Source: an uncultured Collinsella sp. (GTDB lineage Bacteria > Actinomycetota > Coriobacteriia > Coriobacteriales > Coriobacteriaceae). Taken from it: 64,000 nt of DNA. The notes beneath the pieces are model-generated. The model searched no databases, was not told the origin of the DNA, and saw nothing but the letters and a program-made list of their open reading frames with translations. The translations under genes and the position numbers were made by a program. Of the stretch, positions 36,772-44,997 are shown piece by piece (the first letter of the stretch is position 1; every line of letters begins with the position of its first letter). The stretch lies in NCBI GenBank assembly GCA_958408685.1, contig CATYLC010000005.1:33948-97947 (forward strand), in the 5' to 3' direction.

Positions 36772-36810
36772 GACTGTGTCAGCAGTCAAGACATGTGAGG
36801 AAGGAGATCG

Positions 36811-37395
36811 ATGGGCACGACTTCCCCCAAGGCGGTCATTATGGACGAGACCGCCGTCAATCGAGCGATGACCCGCATCGCGCACGAGATTCTCGAGCGC
36901 AACGAGGGCTGTGAAGACCTCGCTCTGGTCGGCATCGTCACGCGCGGCGACCTTCTGGCAAAGAAGCTCGCCGAGGAGATCAAGGAGATCGAGGGCGTCG
37001 ACGTTCCGCTCGGCAGCCTCGACATCAGCTTCTACCGCGATGACTACGCTACCAATTTCGCTCCCGCGATCCACGCCACCAACATTCCCTTTAGCGTCGA
37101 CGGCAAGCGCGTCGTGCTGGTGGACGACATCCTGTATACGGGCCGTACCATTCGCGCCGCTCTCGACGCCGTCATGGACTTGGGCCGTCCGAGCCGTATT
37201 GAGCTGGCAGTCCTCGTTGACCGCGGCCACCGCGAGCTCCCCATCTCGCCGGACTTTGTCGGCAAGAACGTTCCCTCGTCGCATGAGGAGAACGTGCACC
37301 TATATATGAAGGAAGTCGACGGCCACACCGCCGTCGAGATTAACGACGTCGCGCCGGGTTCCCACGTGGGCTCCGCGCCGCTGGGAGGTGAGTAG
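36811..37395 (+). CDS. pyrR: PyrR, bifunctional pyr operon regulator/uracil phosphoribosyltransferase
   Basis: RNA-binding attenuation regulator of pyrimidine genes with uracil phosphoribosyltransferase activity. The 194-residue protein has the PRPP loop VVLVDDILYTGRTIRAAL near residue 104, the hood-type segment ISFYRDD and the LVDRGHRELPI motif. The start is ATG 36811 behind GGAAGGAG. First gene of the pyr cluster, and its own leader contains a candidate binding loop. The C-terminus extends about 15 residues past the usual end. Confidence 0.96.
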   Translation: MGTTSPKAVIMDETAVNRAMTRIAHEILERNEGCEDLALVGIVTRGDLLAKKLAEEIKEIEGVDVPLGSLDISFYRDDYATNFAPAIHATNIPFSVDGKRVVLVDDILYTGRTIRAALDAVMDLGRPSRIELAVLVDRGHRELPISPDFVGKNVPSSHEENVHLYMKEVDGHTAVEINDVAPGSHVGSAPLGGE

Positions 37396-37399
37396 TACC

Positions 37400-38344
37400 G
37401 TGGCGTTCAACCATAAGCACCTGATCGACATTACCGAGTACTCCGAAGAGGACATTAAGCTCATCCTCGAGACCGCCAAGGCGTTCTCCGAGGTCAACGA
37501 GCGTGCGATCAAGAAGGTCCCCACGCTCAAGGGCAAGACCATCGTCAACATGTTCAACGAGCCCTCGACGCGCACCCGCAGCTCCTTCGAGCTCGCCGAG
37601 AAGCGTCTTTCGGCCGACAGTCTTAACTTTGGCGGCTCCTCGACCTCCACGGTCAAGGGTGAGAGCCTCGTCGACACCGTCGAGACCCTCAACGCCTATA
37701 AGATCGACTGCATCGTCGTTCGCGATAAGCACGCCGGTGCTCCCTACATCGTCACGCAGAACTCGCCCGCAAGCGTCATCTGCGCCGGTGACGGCAAGCA
37801 CAACCATCCCACGCAGGCCTTGCTCGACCTGTACACCATCTGGGAGCACAAGGGTGACTTCCACGGTCTGAAGGTCGCCGTCGTCGGCGATATCGCCCAC
37901 TCCCGCGTCTGCGGCTCGCTGATCCCCGCCCTTAAGATCATGGGCTGCGAGACCTACGCCGTCGCCCCCGGCACGCTGCTGCCGCCGGCGCCCGAGGTCC
38001 TGGGCTGCGACCACGTGACGAGCGACCTCGATTCCGTCCTGCCCGAGCTGGACGTCGTCTACATGCTGCGCGTGCAGCAGGAGCGCCTCGAGGGTGCCCC
38101 GTTCCCGACCATTCGCGAGTACCACAAGCTCTTCGGCCTGACCAAGGACCGCGAGAAGCTCATGAAGCCCGATGCGATCATCTGCCACCCGGGCCCCATC
38201 AACCGCGGCGTTGAGTTCGACTCCTATATGGCCGACCACCCGCAACGCTCCGTCATCCTGGAGCAGGTCTACGCCGGTATCTGCGTGCGTATGGCTATCC
38301 TGTATCTGCTGCTTGGAGGTGCCGATAATGGCCTTGCTTCTTAA
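37400..38344 (+). CDS. pyrB: Aspartate carbamoyltransferase catalytic subunit
   Basis: Joins carbamoyl phosphate and aspartate, the first committed step of UMP synthesis. The 314-residue protein shows the carbamoyl-phosphate motif FNEPSTRTRSSFELAEKRL, then AGDGKHNHPTQALLDLYT, VGDIAHSRV and ICHPGPINRGVE. The start is GTG 37400, with GGGAGGTGAG about 8 nt upstream; the GTG at 37388 overlaps the Shine-Dalgarno. No pyrI is present, consistent with the pyrR-type operon. It overlaps pyrC by 17 nt. Confidence 0.97.
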   Translation: MAFNHKHLIDITEYSEEDIKLILETAKAFSEVNERAIKKVPTLKGKTIVNMFNEPSTRTRSSFELAEKRLSADSLNFGGSSTSTVKGESLVDTVETLNAYKIDCIVVRDKHAGAPYIVTQNSPASVICAGDGKHNHPTQALLDLYTIWEHKGDFHGLKVAVVGDIAHSRVCGSLIPALKIMGCETYAVAPGTLLPPAPEVLGCDHVTSDLDSVLPELDVVYMLRVQQERLEGAPFPTIREYHKLFGLTKDREKLMKPDAIICHPGPINRGVEFDSYMADHPQRSVILEQVYAGICVRMAILYLLLGGADNGLAS

Positions 38345-39617
38345 GAATGCCCACGTCGTCGACCCGTCCGTCGAGCTTGACGGTGTCGTTGACGTCCTGA
38401 TTGACGGCGACAAGATCGCCGAGGTCGGCGAGAATCTCGCCGTCGAGGGAGCCGAGGTCCGCGACCTTTCCGGCAAGTACCTCGTCCCTGGCCTGGTGGA
38501 TATGCACGTTCACCTTCGCGAGCCCGGCTATGAGGTCAAAGAGGACATCGAGAGCGGTACCCGCGCAGCTGCCAAGGGCGGCTTCACCGGCGTGTGCGCC
38601 ATGCCCAACACCGATCCCGTCACCGATAACGGCACCGTCGTGGAGTTCGTCAAGTCCCGCGCTGCCGAGGTCGGTCACTGCCGCGTCTATCCGTCGGGCG
38701 CCATGACCCGCGGCCTTAAGGGCGAGGCTATGTCCGAGATGGGCGATATGGTCGCCCACGGCGCCGTCGCCTTTACCGACGACGGTCGCGGCGTACAGGG
38801 CGCGGGCATGCTCCGTCGCTGCATGGACTACGGCAAGATGTTCGGCAAGGTCTTTATGAGCCACTGCCAGGACGAGGACCTGGTCGGCCACGGCCAGATC
38901 AACGAGGGCAAGGTTTCGACCCGTCTGGCCCTCGAGGGCTGGCCGGCTGCCGGCGAGGAGCTCCAGATCGCTCGCGACATCGAGATCGCTAAGCTGACCG
39001 GTGCCAAGCTGCACATCCAGCACATCTCCACCGCCCATGGCCTGGAAATCGTGCGCGCCGGTAAGGCCGCTGGCGTTCGGGTTACCTGCGAGGCTACCCC
39101 GCACCACATGTTCCTGACCGAGAACGACCTGGACGAGACCTACAACACCTCGCTCAAGGTCAATCCGCCGCTGCGCACCGACGAGGACGCCGAGGCCATC
39201 CGTCAGGGTGTCATCGACGGTACCGTCGACGTTATCGTCACCGATCACGCTCCGCACACTCCGTGGGAGAAGGCCCGCGAGTTCGAGCTTGCGCCCTTTG
39301 GCATGATTGGCCTCGAGACCTCGCTGTCGCTCGTGCTCACCGAGCTGGTCAACACGGGCAAGATGAGCGTGGGCCGCATGGTCGAGCTCATGGCCATCAA
39401 GCCGCGTGAGATCCTAGGCCTCGACCAGGTTCAGGTCAAGGCGGGCTCCGTTGCCGATCTGACCGTGTTCGACGCGTCCGCCACCTGGACGGTCGGCGAG
39501 GACGGTTACGAGTCGCGCGCCGAGAACTCCGGTTTCGCCGGCCGCACGCTCACCGGTCGTGCCACCGATGTGTTTGTCGGCGGCAAGCAGACGCTCGCCG
39601 ACGGCTGCATCTGCTAG
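38328..39617 (+). CDS. pyrC: Dihydroorotase (class I)
   Basis: Zinc amidohydrolase closing carbamoyl aspartate to dihydroorotate. The 429-residue protein has DMHVHLREPG near residue 60, the loop AMPNTDPVTDN, further metal ligands in LHIQHIST and TCEATPHHMF, and the catalytic Asp in VIVTDHAPHT. The start is ATG 38328, with GGAGG upstream, inside the 3' end of pyrB. A hairpin follows before pyrK. Confidence 0.97.
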   Translation: MALLLKNAHVVDPSVELDGVVDVLIDGDKIAEVGENLAVEGAEVRDLSGKYLVPGLVDMHVHLREPGYEVKEDIESGTRAAAKGGFTGVCAMPNTDPVTDNGTVVEFVKSRAAEVGHCRVYPSGAMTRGLKGEAMSEMGDMVAHGAVAFTDDGRGVQGAGMLRRCMDYGKMFGKVFMSHCQDEDLVGHGQINEGKVSTRLALEGWPAAGEELQIARDIEIAKLTGAKLHIQHISTAHGLEIVRAGKAAGVRVTCEATPHHMFLTENDLDETYNTSLKVNPPLRTDEDAEAIRQGVIDGTVDVIVTDHAPHTPWEKAREFELAPFGMIGLETSLSLVLTELVNTGKMSVGRMVELMAIKPREILGLDQVQVKAGSVADLTVFDASATWTVGEDGYESRAENSGFAGRTLTGRATDVFVGGKQTLADGCIC

Positions 39618-39637
39618 CATTGCCTTATCGCTTATGT

Positions 39638-39665
39638 GCGCGGCGCCCTTGCGGTGCCGCGCTTT
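39638..39665 (+). terminator. Hairpin between pyrC and pyrK, possible partial terminator
   Basis: GCGCGGCGCC (39638-39647) pairs with GGTGCCGCGC (39653-39662; one G-T pair) around CTTGC, followed by TTTCTGTTCGTTTT. The T-run is interrupted. Confidence 0.6.
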
Positions 39666-39709
39666 CTGTTCGTTTTGACCATGCAACCGCATGGGGGATT
39701 GGAGCGTCT

Positions 39710-40501
39710 ATGCCCACACCTTCCACTGCACGCATGCACGACTTCGAGGTCGTCTCGAACCAGGAGATCGCCGACGGCATCTTCTCGCTCGTCATCTCGG
39801 CCCCCAAGCTTGCAAGTGCGCTCAAGCCCGGTCAGTTTGTGAACATTGCCGTGCCCGGTGATGCGTCCTCGCTGCTTCGCGTGCCCCTGAGCTTCTATCG
39901 CGCCGACGCCCAGGCCGGCACCGTCGAGCTGTGGTACGCCGTCGTGGGCGACGACACCCGTCGTCTGTCGCAGATGGGCCCCGGCTCCACCTCTAATCTG
40001 CTGGGTCCTGGCGGCCGCGGCTGGTTCGTGCCCGAGGGCACCAGGAAGGCGCTGCTCGTGGCGGGCGGCATCGGCGTTCCGCCCGTGCTGTGCCTTGCCG
40101 GTAAGCTTGCCGAGCAGGGTGTGGCTGTCGACGTGTGCCTGGGCTTTGGTACCGCGTCCAAGGCCGTGGGCATCGATGAGTTCCGCGCTTTGTGCGACAC
40201 GGTCAACGTTTGCACTGACGACGGTTCGCTTGGCACGCACGGTTTTTGCACCGATCCTGCCGCCGAGCTGCTCGGCGAGGGCGGCTACGACTACGTGGCC
40301 AGCTGCGGCCCCGCTGTCATGATGAAGAAAGTCGCCGCCGCCGCCGCCGAGGCCGGTGCGTACTGCGAGGTGTCGCTTGAGCGCATGATGAGCTGTGGCT
40401 TTGGCGCCTGCAACACCTGCAATGTCGAGACGGTCGACGGTATGAAGGGCGCTTGCATGTGCGGCCCCGTGTTCGATGCTTCCAAGGTGGTGGTCTTCTA
40501 G
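39710..40501 (+). CDS. pyrK: Dihydroorotate dehydrogenase electron-transfer subunit
   Basis: FAD and [2Fe-2S] subunit that passes electrons from PyrD to NAD. The 263-residue protein has the FAD-binding barrel (KPGQFVNIAVPG, LLRVPLSFYRAD), the nucleotide-binding VAGGIGVPPVL, and cluster cysteines in CGFGACNTC plus CMCG near the C-terminus. The start is ATG 39710, with GGATTGGAG upstream. The TAG stop overlaps the pyrD GTG. Presence of PyrK defines a class 1B enzyme. Confidence 0.96.
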   Translation: MPTPSTARMHDFEVVSNQEIADGIFSLVISAPKLASALKPGQFVNIAVPGDASSLLRVPLSFYRADAQAGTVELWYAVVGDDTRRLSQMGPGSTSNLLGPGGRGWFVPEGTRKALLVAGGIGVPPVLCLAGKLAEQGVAVDVCLGFGTASKAVGIDEFRALCDTVNVCTDDGSLGTHGFCTDPAAELLGEGGYDYVASCGPAVMMKKVAAAAAEAGAYCEVSLERMMSCGFGACNTCNVETVDGMKGACMCGPVFDASKVVVF

Positions 40502-41424
40502 TGGGTACCGTGAACATGGCCGTCGATTTCGGCGGCGTCAAGATGCAGAACCCCATCAACACCGCAGCCGGTACCTTTGGCTACGGTTGGCAGTTCCAGA
40601 ACTTCTTTGATGTTTCCCAGCTGGGCGCCATCACCACCAAGGGTTGCGCTGCCGAGCCCTGGCCCGGCAACCCCGCGCCCCGCATGGCCGAGATTCCCGG
40701 CGGCATGATCAACTCCGTGGGCCTTCAGAACCCCGGCGTGGCCGCTTTTGCCCGCGAGTCCGGTCCGTGGCTCGAACAGCTGTCCAAGGACGGCTGTCAG
40801 GTCATCTGTCAGGTTGCCGGCCACTCCGTCGAGGAGTTTGTCCGCGCGCTCGAGATGTATGTCGAGCTGTGCCCCTGGGCTGCCGGCTACGAGATCAACG
40901 TGAGCTGCCCTAATATCGCCGCCGGCGGTGCCGCCATGGGCTCCACGCCCGAGGGCGCCTCTTCCGTTATGGCTGCCTGCCGCAAGGTGACCGATAAGCC
41001 GCTGTTCGTGAAGATGGCGCCGGTCAACGTCGCCGAGATCGCCAAGGCCCTCGAGGCTGCCGGCGCCGACGGCCTTTCGGTCATCAACTCCATTCAGGGC
41101 ATGGCCATCGACGTTCATACACGCAAGTCCCGCGTGGCCAAGCCCAAGGGCGGTCTTTCGGGCCCGCTGTGCCACCACATCGCCGTGCGCATGGTCTGGG
41201 AGGTTGCCCAGGCCGTCGATATCCCCATCAACGGTGTCGGCGGCGTCATGACCGGTGAAGATGCGGCCGAGTTTATCCTGGCTGGCGCTACCTGCGTGTC
41301 GGTCGGCATGGCCAACTTCGTCGATCCGTGCGCTTCGCTCAAGATCGCGCACGAGCTCGAGGCCTGGGCCGAGTCCCAGGGCGTGAAGGACATCAACGAA
41401 CTGGTAGGTGCTTTCGAATGCTAG
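40501..41424 (+). CDS. pyrD: Dihydroorotate dehydrogenase B catalytic subunit
   Basis: FMN enzyme oxidising dihydroorotate to orotate. The 307-residue protein has MQNPINTAAGTFGYG, EINVSCPN (with the conserved Asn), the lysine in LFVKMAPV, and PINGVGGVMTGEDAAEFILAGA. The catalytic base of class 1B is a Cys, and C908-type placement in NVSCPN/GGLSGP context fits. The start is GTG 40501, overlapping pyrK by one base; GTG 40510 or ATG 40516 are alternatives. It overlaps pyrF by 7 nt. Confidence 0.95.
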   Translation: MGTVNMAVDFGGVKMQNPINTAAGTFGYGWQFQNFFDVSQLGAITTKGCAAEPWPGNPAPRMAEIPGGMINSVGLQNPGVAAFARESGPWLEQLSKDGCQVICQVAGHSVEEFVRALEMYVELCPWAAGYEINVSCPNIAAGGAAMGSTPEGASSVMAACRKVTDKPLFVKMAPVNVAEIAKALEAAGADGLSVINSIQGMAIDVHTRKSRVAKPKGGLSGPLCHHIAVRMVWEVAQAVDIPINGVGGVMTGEDAAEFILAGATCVSVGMANFVDPCASLKIAHELEAWAESQGVKDINELVGAFEC

Positions 41425-42134
41425 AGACCGATGCCCGCGACCGCGTAATCGTCGCTCTCGACTGCGACCGCGAGCGTGCGCTCGAGCTCGCCCACGAGCT
41501 TTCGGGCCATGCTGCCTGGCTCAAGGTTGGTATGACGCTCTATTACGCCGAGGGTCCCCAGATCGTCAAGACGTTCAAGGACCTGGGCTTTAAGGTCTTC
41601 CTTGACCTTAAGTTCCATGATATTCCGCATCAGGTTCGCGGTGCCGCCCGTTCGGCCTCGCTTGCCGGTGCCGACCTGCTCTCGGTTCACGGCTTGGGTT
41701 CGGGCGCCATGCTCGCTGCCTGCCGCGAGGGTGCCGAGGAGGCGCGCGAGGACCGCGCCAAGCTCGTCGCCATCACCGTGCTCACGAGCATGAATCAGGA
41801 TGCCTTGAGCGAGATCGGCGTCGAGTCGCCCGTGGCCGAGGAGGCCGCCCGCCTGGCAAAGCTCGCTCAGGCCAACGGCATCGACGGTATCGTGTGCTCG
41901 CCGATGGAGGCTCACGACATGCGTGAGCTGCTGGGTCCCGATGCTCTGATCGTGACTCCGGGTGTGCGTCCGGTGGGTGCCGCCTTAGGCGACCAGTCCC
42001 GCGTGGCGACGCCTTCCCAGGCTATCGAGCGCGGTGCGAGCCACATTGTGGTGGGCCGTCCCATCACCGGCGCCGACGATCCGGTTGCCGCCTTTGACGC
42101 TATTGTCGCCGAGCTGGTCGAAAACGTCGCGTAA
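41418..42134 (+). CDS. pyrF: Orotidine 5'-phosphate decarboxylase
   Basis: Decarboxylates OMP to UMP. The 238-residue protein begins DRVIVALDCDRERAL and carries the catalytic Asp-Lys-Asp cluster in VFLDLKFHDIPHQV near residue 56, plus the phosphate-gripping GVRPVG and VVGRPITGADDP. It belongs to the PyrF group 1 short form. The start is ATG 41418, inside the end of pyrD. It is the last pyr gene of the cluster; carAB and pyrE are not in this window. Confidence 0.97.
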   Translation: MLETDARDRVIVALDCDRERALELAHELSGHAAWLKVGMTLYYAEGPQIVKTFKDLGFKVFLDLKFHDIPHQVRGAARSASLAGADLLSVHGLGSGAMLAACREGAEEAREDRAKLVAITVLTSMNQDALSEIGVESPVAEEAARLAKLAQANGIDGIVCSPMEAHDMRELLGPDALIVTPGVRPVGAALGDQSRVATPSQAIERGASHIVVGRPITGADDPVAAFDAIVAELVENVA

Positions 42135-42179
42135 AAGATTCCCCTAAGTCACCACTTTTGGGTCTCAATAGCACAAATT

Positions 42180-42237
42180 AGCCCCTGTGCCTGCGTAAAC
42201 TTTCCCATCCTTTGTGTGGAATCGCAGGTCAGGGGCT
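42180..42237 (+). other. Long imperfect hairpin between pyrF and mihF
   Basis: AGCCCCTG and CCTGCG pair with CGCAGG and CAGGGGCT, 14 base pairs in all with a small internal loop and a loop of 27 nt. No T-run follows, so it is not a standard terminator. Confidence 0.4.
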
Positions 42238-42256
42238 TAACTTTGGGCGCAGTATA

Positions 42257-42285
42257 TTGCACTTTTTGCGGGTATCGTCTAACCT
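42257..42285 (+). promoter_or_regulatory. Candidate mihF promoter
   Basis: -35 TTGCAC (42257-42262), 17-nt spacer, -10 TAACCT (42280-42285). A second candidate is the extended -10 TGCTAAAAT at 42321-42329. Confidence 0.4.
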
Positions 42286-42373
42286 ATGGAGCCGCGATTG
42301 GGCATTTTGTACGTTCTACGTGCTAAAATGCCAATTATTGAATCAGATATAACCCAACTATTTGGAGGTACGA

Positions 42374-42682
42374 ATGGCACTCCCTCAGCTTACCGATGAG
42401 CAGCGCAAGCAGGCTCTTGAGAAGGCTGCTGCCGCACGTCACGCCCGCGCTGAGCTTCGCGAGCAGATCAAGAAGGGCGAGAAGTCCCTCGAGTCCGTGC
42501 TCAACTCCGATGACCCCATCGCTTCCCGCATGAAGGTTTCCACCCTCATCGAGTCTCTTCCTGGTTATGGCAAGGCCAAGGCCGCCAAGATCATGGAGGA
42601 GCTCGGTATCTCCGCTACCCGTCGCGTCCAGGGCCTCGGCGTCCGTCAGCGCGAGCAGCTCCTCGAGCAGCTGACCAAATAA
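42374..42682 (+). CDS. mihF: Actinobacterial integration host factor MihF
   Basis: DNA-binding protein of the mIHF family, a nucleoid-associated protein found in actinobacteria and unrelated to enterobacterial IHF. The 102-residue protein has a basic helical N-terminus and the H2TH-like C-terminal core (ESLPGYGKAKAAKIMEELGI, then RRVQGLGVRQREQLLE). The start is ATG 42374, with GGAGG 5 nt upstream. gmk begins immediately after the stop; mihF-gmk-rpoZ is the usual actinobacterial order and supports the phylum call. Confidence 0.95.
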   Translation: MALPQLTDEQRKQALEKAAAARHARAELREQIKKGEKSLESVLNSDDPIASRMKVSTLIESLPGYGKAKAAKIMEELGISATRRVQGLGVRQREQLLEQLTK

Positions 42683-43252
42683 GTGAGCGCTCAGGATTCC
42701 AAGCTCTTTGTGATTTCTGGACCGTCAGGCGCAGGCAAGGGTACGCTCGTCACTCGTGTGCGCGAGCGCCGCTCGAACCTGGGCCTGACGGTTTCGGCTA
42801 CCACGCGAGCACCACGCAAAGGTGAGGTCGACGGCGTCAACTACTTTTTTCTGACGCGCGAGGAGTTCGACCGCCGCGTGGCAAACGGTGAGTTTGTTGA
42901 GTGGGCCGAGGTCCACGGTAACTGCTACGGCACATTGGTGAGCGAGGTCACATCCAAGCTCGCCTCGGGCGCGTCTCTTATTTTGGAGATCGATGTCCAG
43001 GGTGCCCTGCAGGTGAAGGAGCGTTTCCCCGAGGCCGTGCTGATCTTTATCAAGCCACCTTCGCTCGAGGTGCTTCGCGAGCGTCTAGTCGGTCGCGGTA
43101 CCGAGACGCCCGAGACGATTGAGCTGCGTATGGCAAACGCCGCCGATGAGCTTGCCCTTGCCGACCGCTACGACGACGTCGTGGTGAATGACGATCTCGA
43201 CCGCGCGACCGATGAGCTCGTTCGCGTTCTCGATATGCATGAAAGGATCTGA
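42683..43252 (+). CDS. gmk: Guanylate kinase
   Basis: Phosphorylates GMP to GDP. The 189-residue protein has P-loop ISGPSGAGKGTLV, TTRAPRKGEVDGVNYFF, EIDVQGALQVKE and the lid RLVGRGTETPE. The start is GTG 42683, directly after the mihF stop. It leads into rpoZ. Confidence 0.97.
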   Translation: MSAQDSKLFVISGPSGAGKGTLVTRVRERRSNLGLTVSATTRAPRKGEVDGVNYFFLTREEFDRRVANGEFVEWAEVHGNCYGTLVSEVTSKLASGASLILEIDVQGALQVKERFPEAVLIFIKPPSLEVLRERLVGRGTETPETIELRMANAADELALADRYDDVVVNDDLDRATDELVRVLDMHERI

Positions 43253-43257
43253 GGTCC

Positions 43258-43539
43258 GTGTCCGTTGTAAAGCCTTGCATTGACGATCTTCTGGAGAAGA
43301 CCGATCACAACCGCTTCCTGCTCGCTTCGCTTGCCTCCAAGCGCGCCTGCGACATCAATAGCATGCTGCGTGGCCAGCACAACCGCGTGCTTGCCGTCCA
43401 GGATGTCGATGACATCACCATCGGGCTTTCCGGTGCCGACACCATCTCGATGGCTATGGACGAGATTGTCGACGGCGACATCTCTTACGACGAGGCCCGT
43501 TACGAGAAGGCGCTCGGCCACAAGGTTGCTGAAGCCTAA
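43258..43539 (+). CDS. rpoZ: RNA polymerase omega subunit
   Basis: Omega subunit of RNA polymerase, 93 residues. The conserved segment DDLLEKTDHNRFLLASLASKRA and the later ITIALS-like GLSGADTISMAMDEI match the family, although the sequence is fairly divergent. The start is GTG 43258, 5 nt after gmk. thiI begins at the base after its stop. Confidence 0.92.
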   Translation: MSVVKPCIDDLLEKTDHNRFLLASLASKRACDINSMLRGQHNRVLAVQDVDDITIGLSGADTISMAMDEIVDGDISYDEARYEKALGHKVAEA

Positions 43540-44784
43540 ATGTCGGCTCGCGTCTGCCTGGTCCACTATCACGAGGTTGGACTGAAGGGTAAGAACCGCG
43601 CACATTTTGAGCATATCCTCATGGATAACATCAAGGCGGCCTTGGCCGCCTTTTCCGTGAATGCCGTGTCTCGAATTTCCGGTTATATCCTCGTGACCTT
43701 TAACGAGCATCAGGCCGACGAGGCGGCGCGTGTCATTCGCACCGTTCCCGGTGTTGCTCGTGTGTCTTTGGCGTATCACACCAATCGCGACCCTCAGGAG
43801 TACTGTGCCGCCGCCGTGAAGGCGCTGCGCGAGTTTGGTTCCTTCGATTCGTTTAAGGTGCACGCCAAGCGCTCCAATACCGACTATGAGCTCACCTCGA
43901 TTGATATCAATCGTCAGGTGGGCGAGGTGTTGTGTGAGGCCTTCCCCGATAAAAAGGTTCAAATGCACGACCCCGATGCGATGGTGCACGTACTGGTGGT
44001 CCAGGGTAGCGTTTATGTGTACGCGCGCTCCGAGCGCGGCGTGGGCGGTCTGCCGGTTGGTTCTGCCGGCAAGGTCGTGACGCTGCTGTCGTCGGGTATC
44101 GATTCTCCGGTGGCGACCTGGATGCTCGCGCGTCGCGGCGCGGTGTGCGTGCCGGTACATTTCTCTGGTCGTCCGCAGACGCCCGATACGAGCGAGTATT
44201 TGGTGCAGGACATCATCCGTGCGCTTGAGCCGGGTGTCCAGATCGGCCGCCTGTACGTGGTGCCGTTTGGCGACTGCCAGCGTGAGATTTCGGTCACCTG
44301 TCCCAGCAATCTGCGCGTGATCATGTATCGCCGCATTATGTATTCGGTTGCCGAGCGCATTGCACACATCGAGGGCGCCAAGGCCATCGTGACGGGCGAA
44401 TCGCTTGGACAGGTTGCCTCCCAAACGCTTGAGAATATCATGGCCGTCAACGAGGCCGTGAAGATCCCCGTGTTCCGCCCTCTCATCGGTTCGGACAAGC
44501 AGGAGATCATCGCGCGCGCCGAGGAGATCGGTACGTTCGATATCTCGACTGAGGCCGCTCCCGACTGCTGCACGCTCTTTATGCCGCGCCGTCCCGAGAC
44601 GCACGCTAAACTCGATGCCGTGCATGAGGCCTGGGAGTTGTTCGATCACGAGGAGATGATCGAGCGCCTGCTCAAGCAGACCGAGTACATCGACTTCGAG
44701 AGCAACACGTATAAGGCCCCCAAGACCTTAAAATGCAAACATTCGGAGCTTGCTCCGCGTGAGATTTACCAAGATCACGAGTAA
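43540..44784 (+). CDS. thiI: tRNA 4-thiouridine synthase ThiI (no rhodanese domain)
   Basis: Forms s4U8 in tRNA and can feed sulfur to thiamine. The 414-residue protein has an N-terminal ferredoxin-like region and THUMP domain, then the PP-loop LLSSGIDSPVATWMLARRG near residue 185 and GESLGQVASQTLENI. The C-terminal rhodanese domain of E. coli ThiI is absent, as in many Gram-positives. The start is ATG 43540, immediately after rpoZ. Confidence 0.94.
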   Translation: MSARVCLVHYHEVGLKGKNRAHFEHILMDNIKAALAAFSVNAVSRISGYILVTFNEHQADEAARVIRTVPGVARVSLAYHTNRDPQEYCAAAVKALREFGSFDSFKVHAKRSNTDYELTSIDINRQVGEVLCEAFPDKKVQMHDPDAMVHVLVVQGSVYVYARSERGVGGLPVGSAGKVVTLLSSGIDSPVATWMLARRGAVCVPVHFSGRPQTPDTSEYLVQDIIRALEPGVQIGRLYVVPFGDCQREISVTCPSNLRVIMYRRIMYSVAERIAHIEGAKAIVTGESLGQVASQTLENIMAVNEAVKIPVFRPLIGSDKQEIIARAEEIGTFDISTEAAPDCCTLFMPRRPETHAKLDAVHEAWELFDHEEMIERLLKQTEYIDFESNTYKAPKTLKCKHSELAPREIYQDHE

Positions 44785-44794
44785 ATTTGTGCAT

Positions 44795-44827
44795 AGACCG
44801 ACGATGCGCCTGCATCGTCGGTCTTTT
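44795..44827 (+). terminator. Rho-independent terminator after thiI
   Basis: AGACCGACGATGC pairs perfectly with GCATCGTCGGTCT around GCCT, followed by TTT. Confidence 0.88.
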
Positions 44828-44928
44828 GCTATCTGGGCATTTTGCGGCTAAGTGTTCATTTGCTGACGTGTGCCTGAATAAATGGACAGATTTGTGCAAG
44901 GTTTTGGTCGGTTTTTGGTTTGACCGCT

Positions 44929-44940
44929 AAAACCGGTTTT
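44929..44940. promoter_or_regulatory. Palindrome upstream of comEA
   Basis: AAAACCGGTTTT is a perfect 12-bp palindrome. Another imperfect inverted repeat, TGTTCATTT (44853-44861)/AAATGGACA (44880-44888), lies upstream. A TTGACC at 44920-44925 could be a -35, but no -10 fits at standard spacing. Confidence 0.35.
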
Positions 44941-44997
44941 GGAGCGTAGCTGTTGCGGAGTTCCTTTCCTGACACGATGGTGTTGGGAGGTTTTGCT

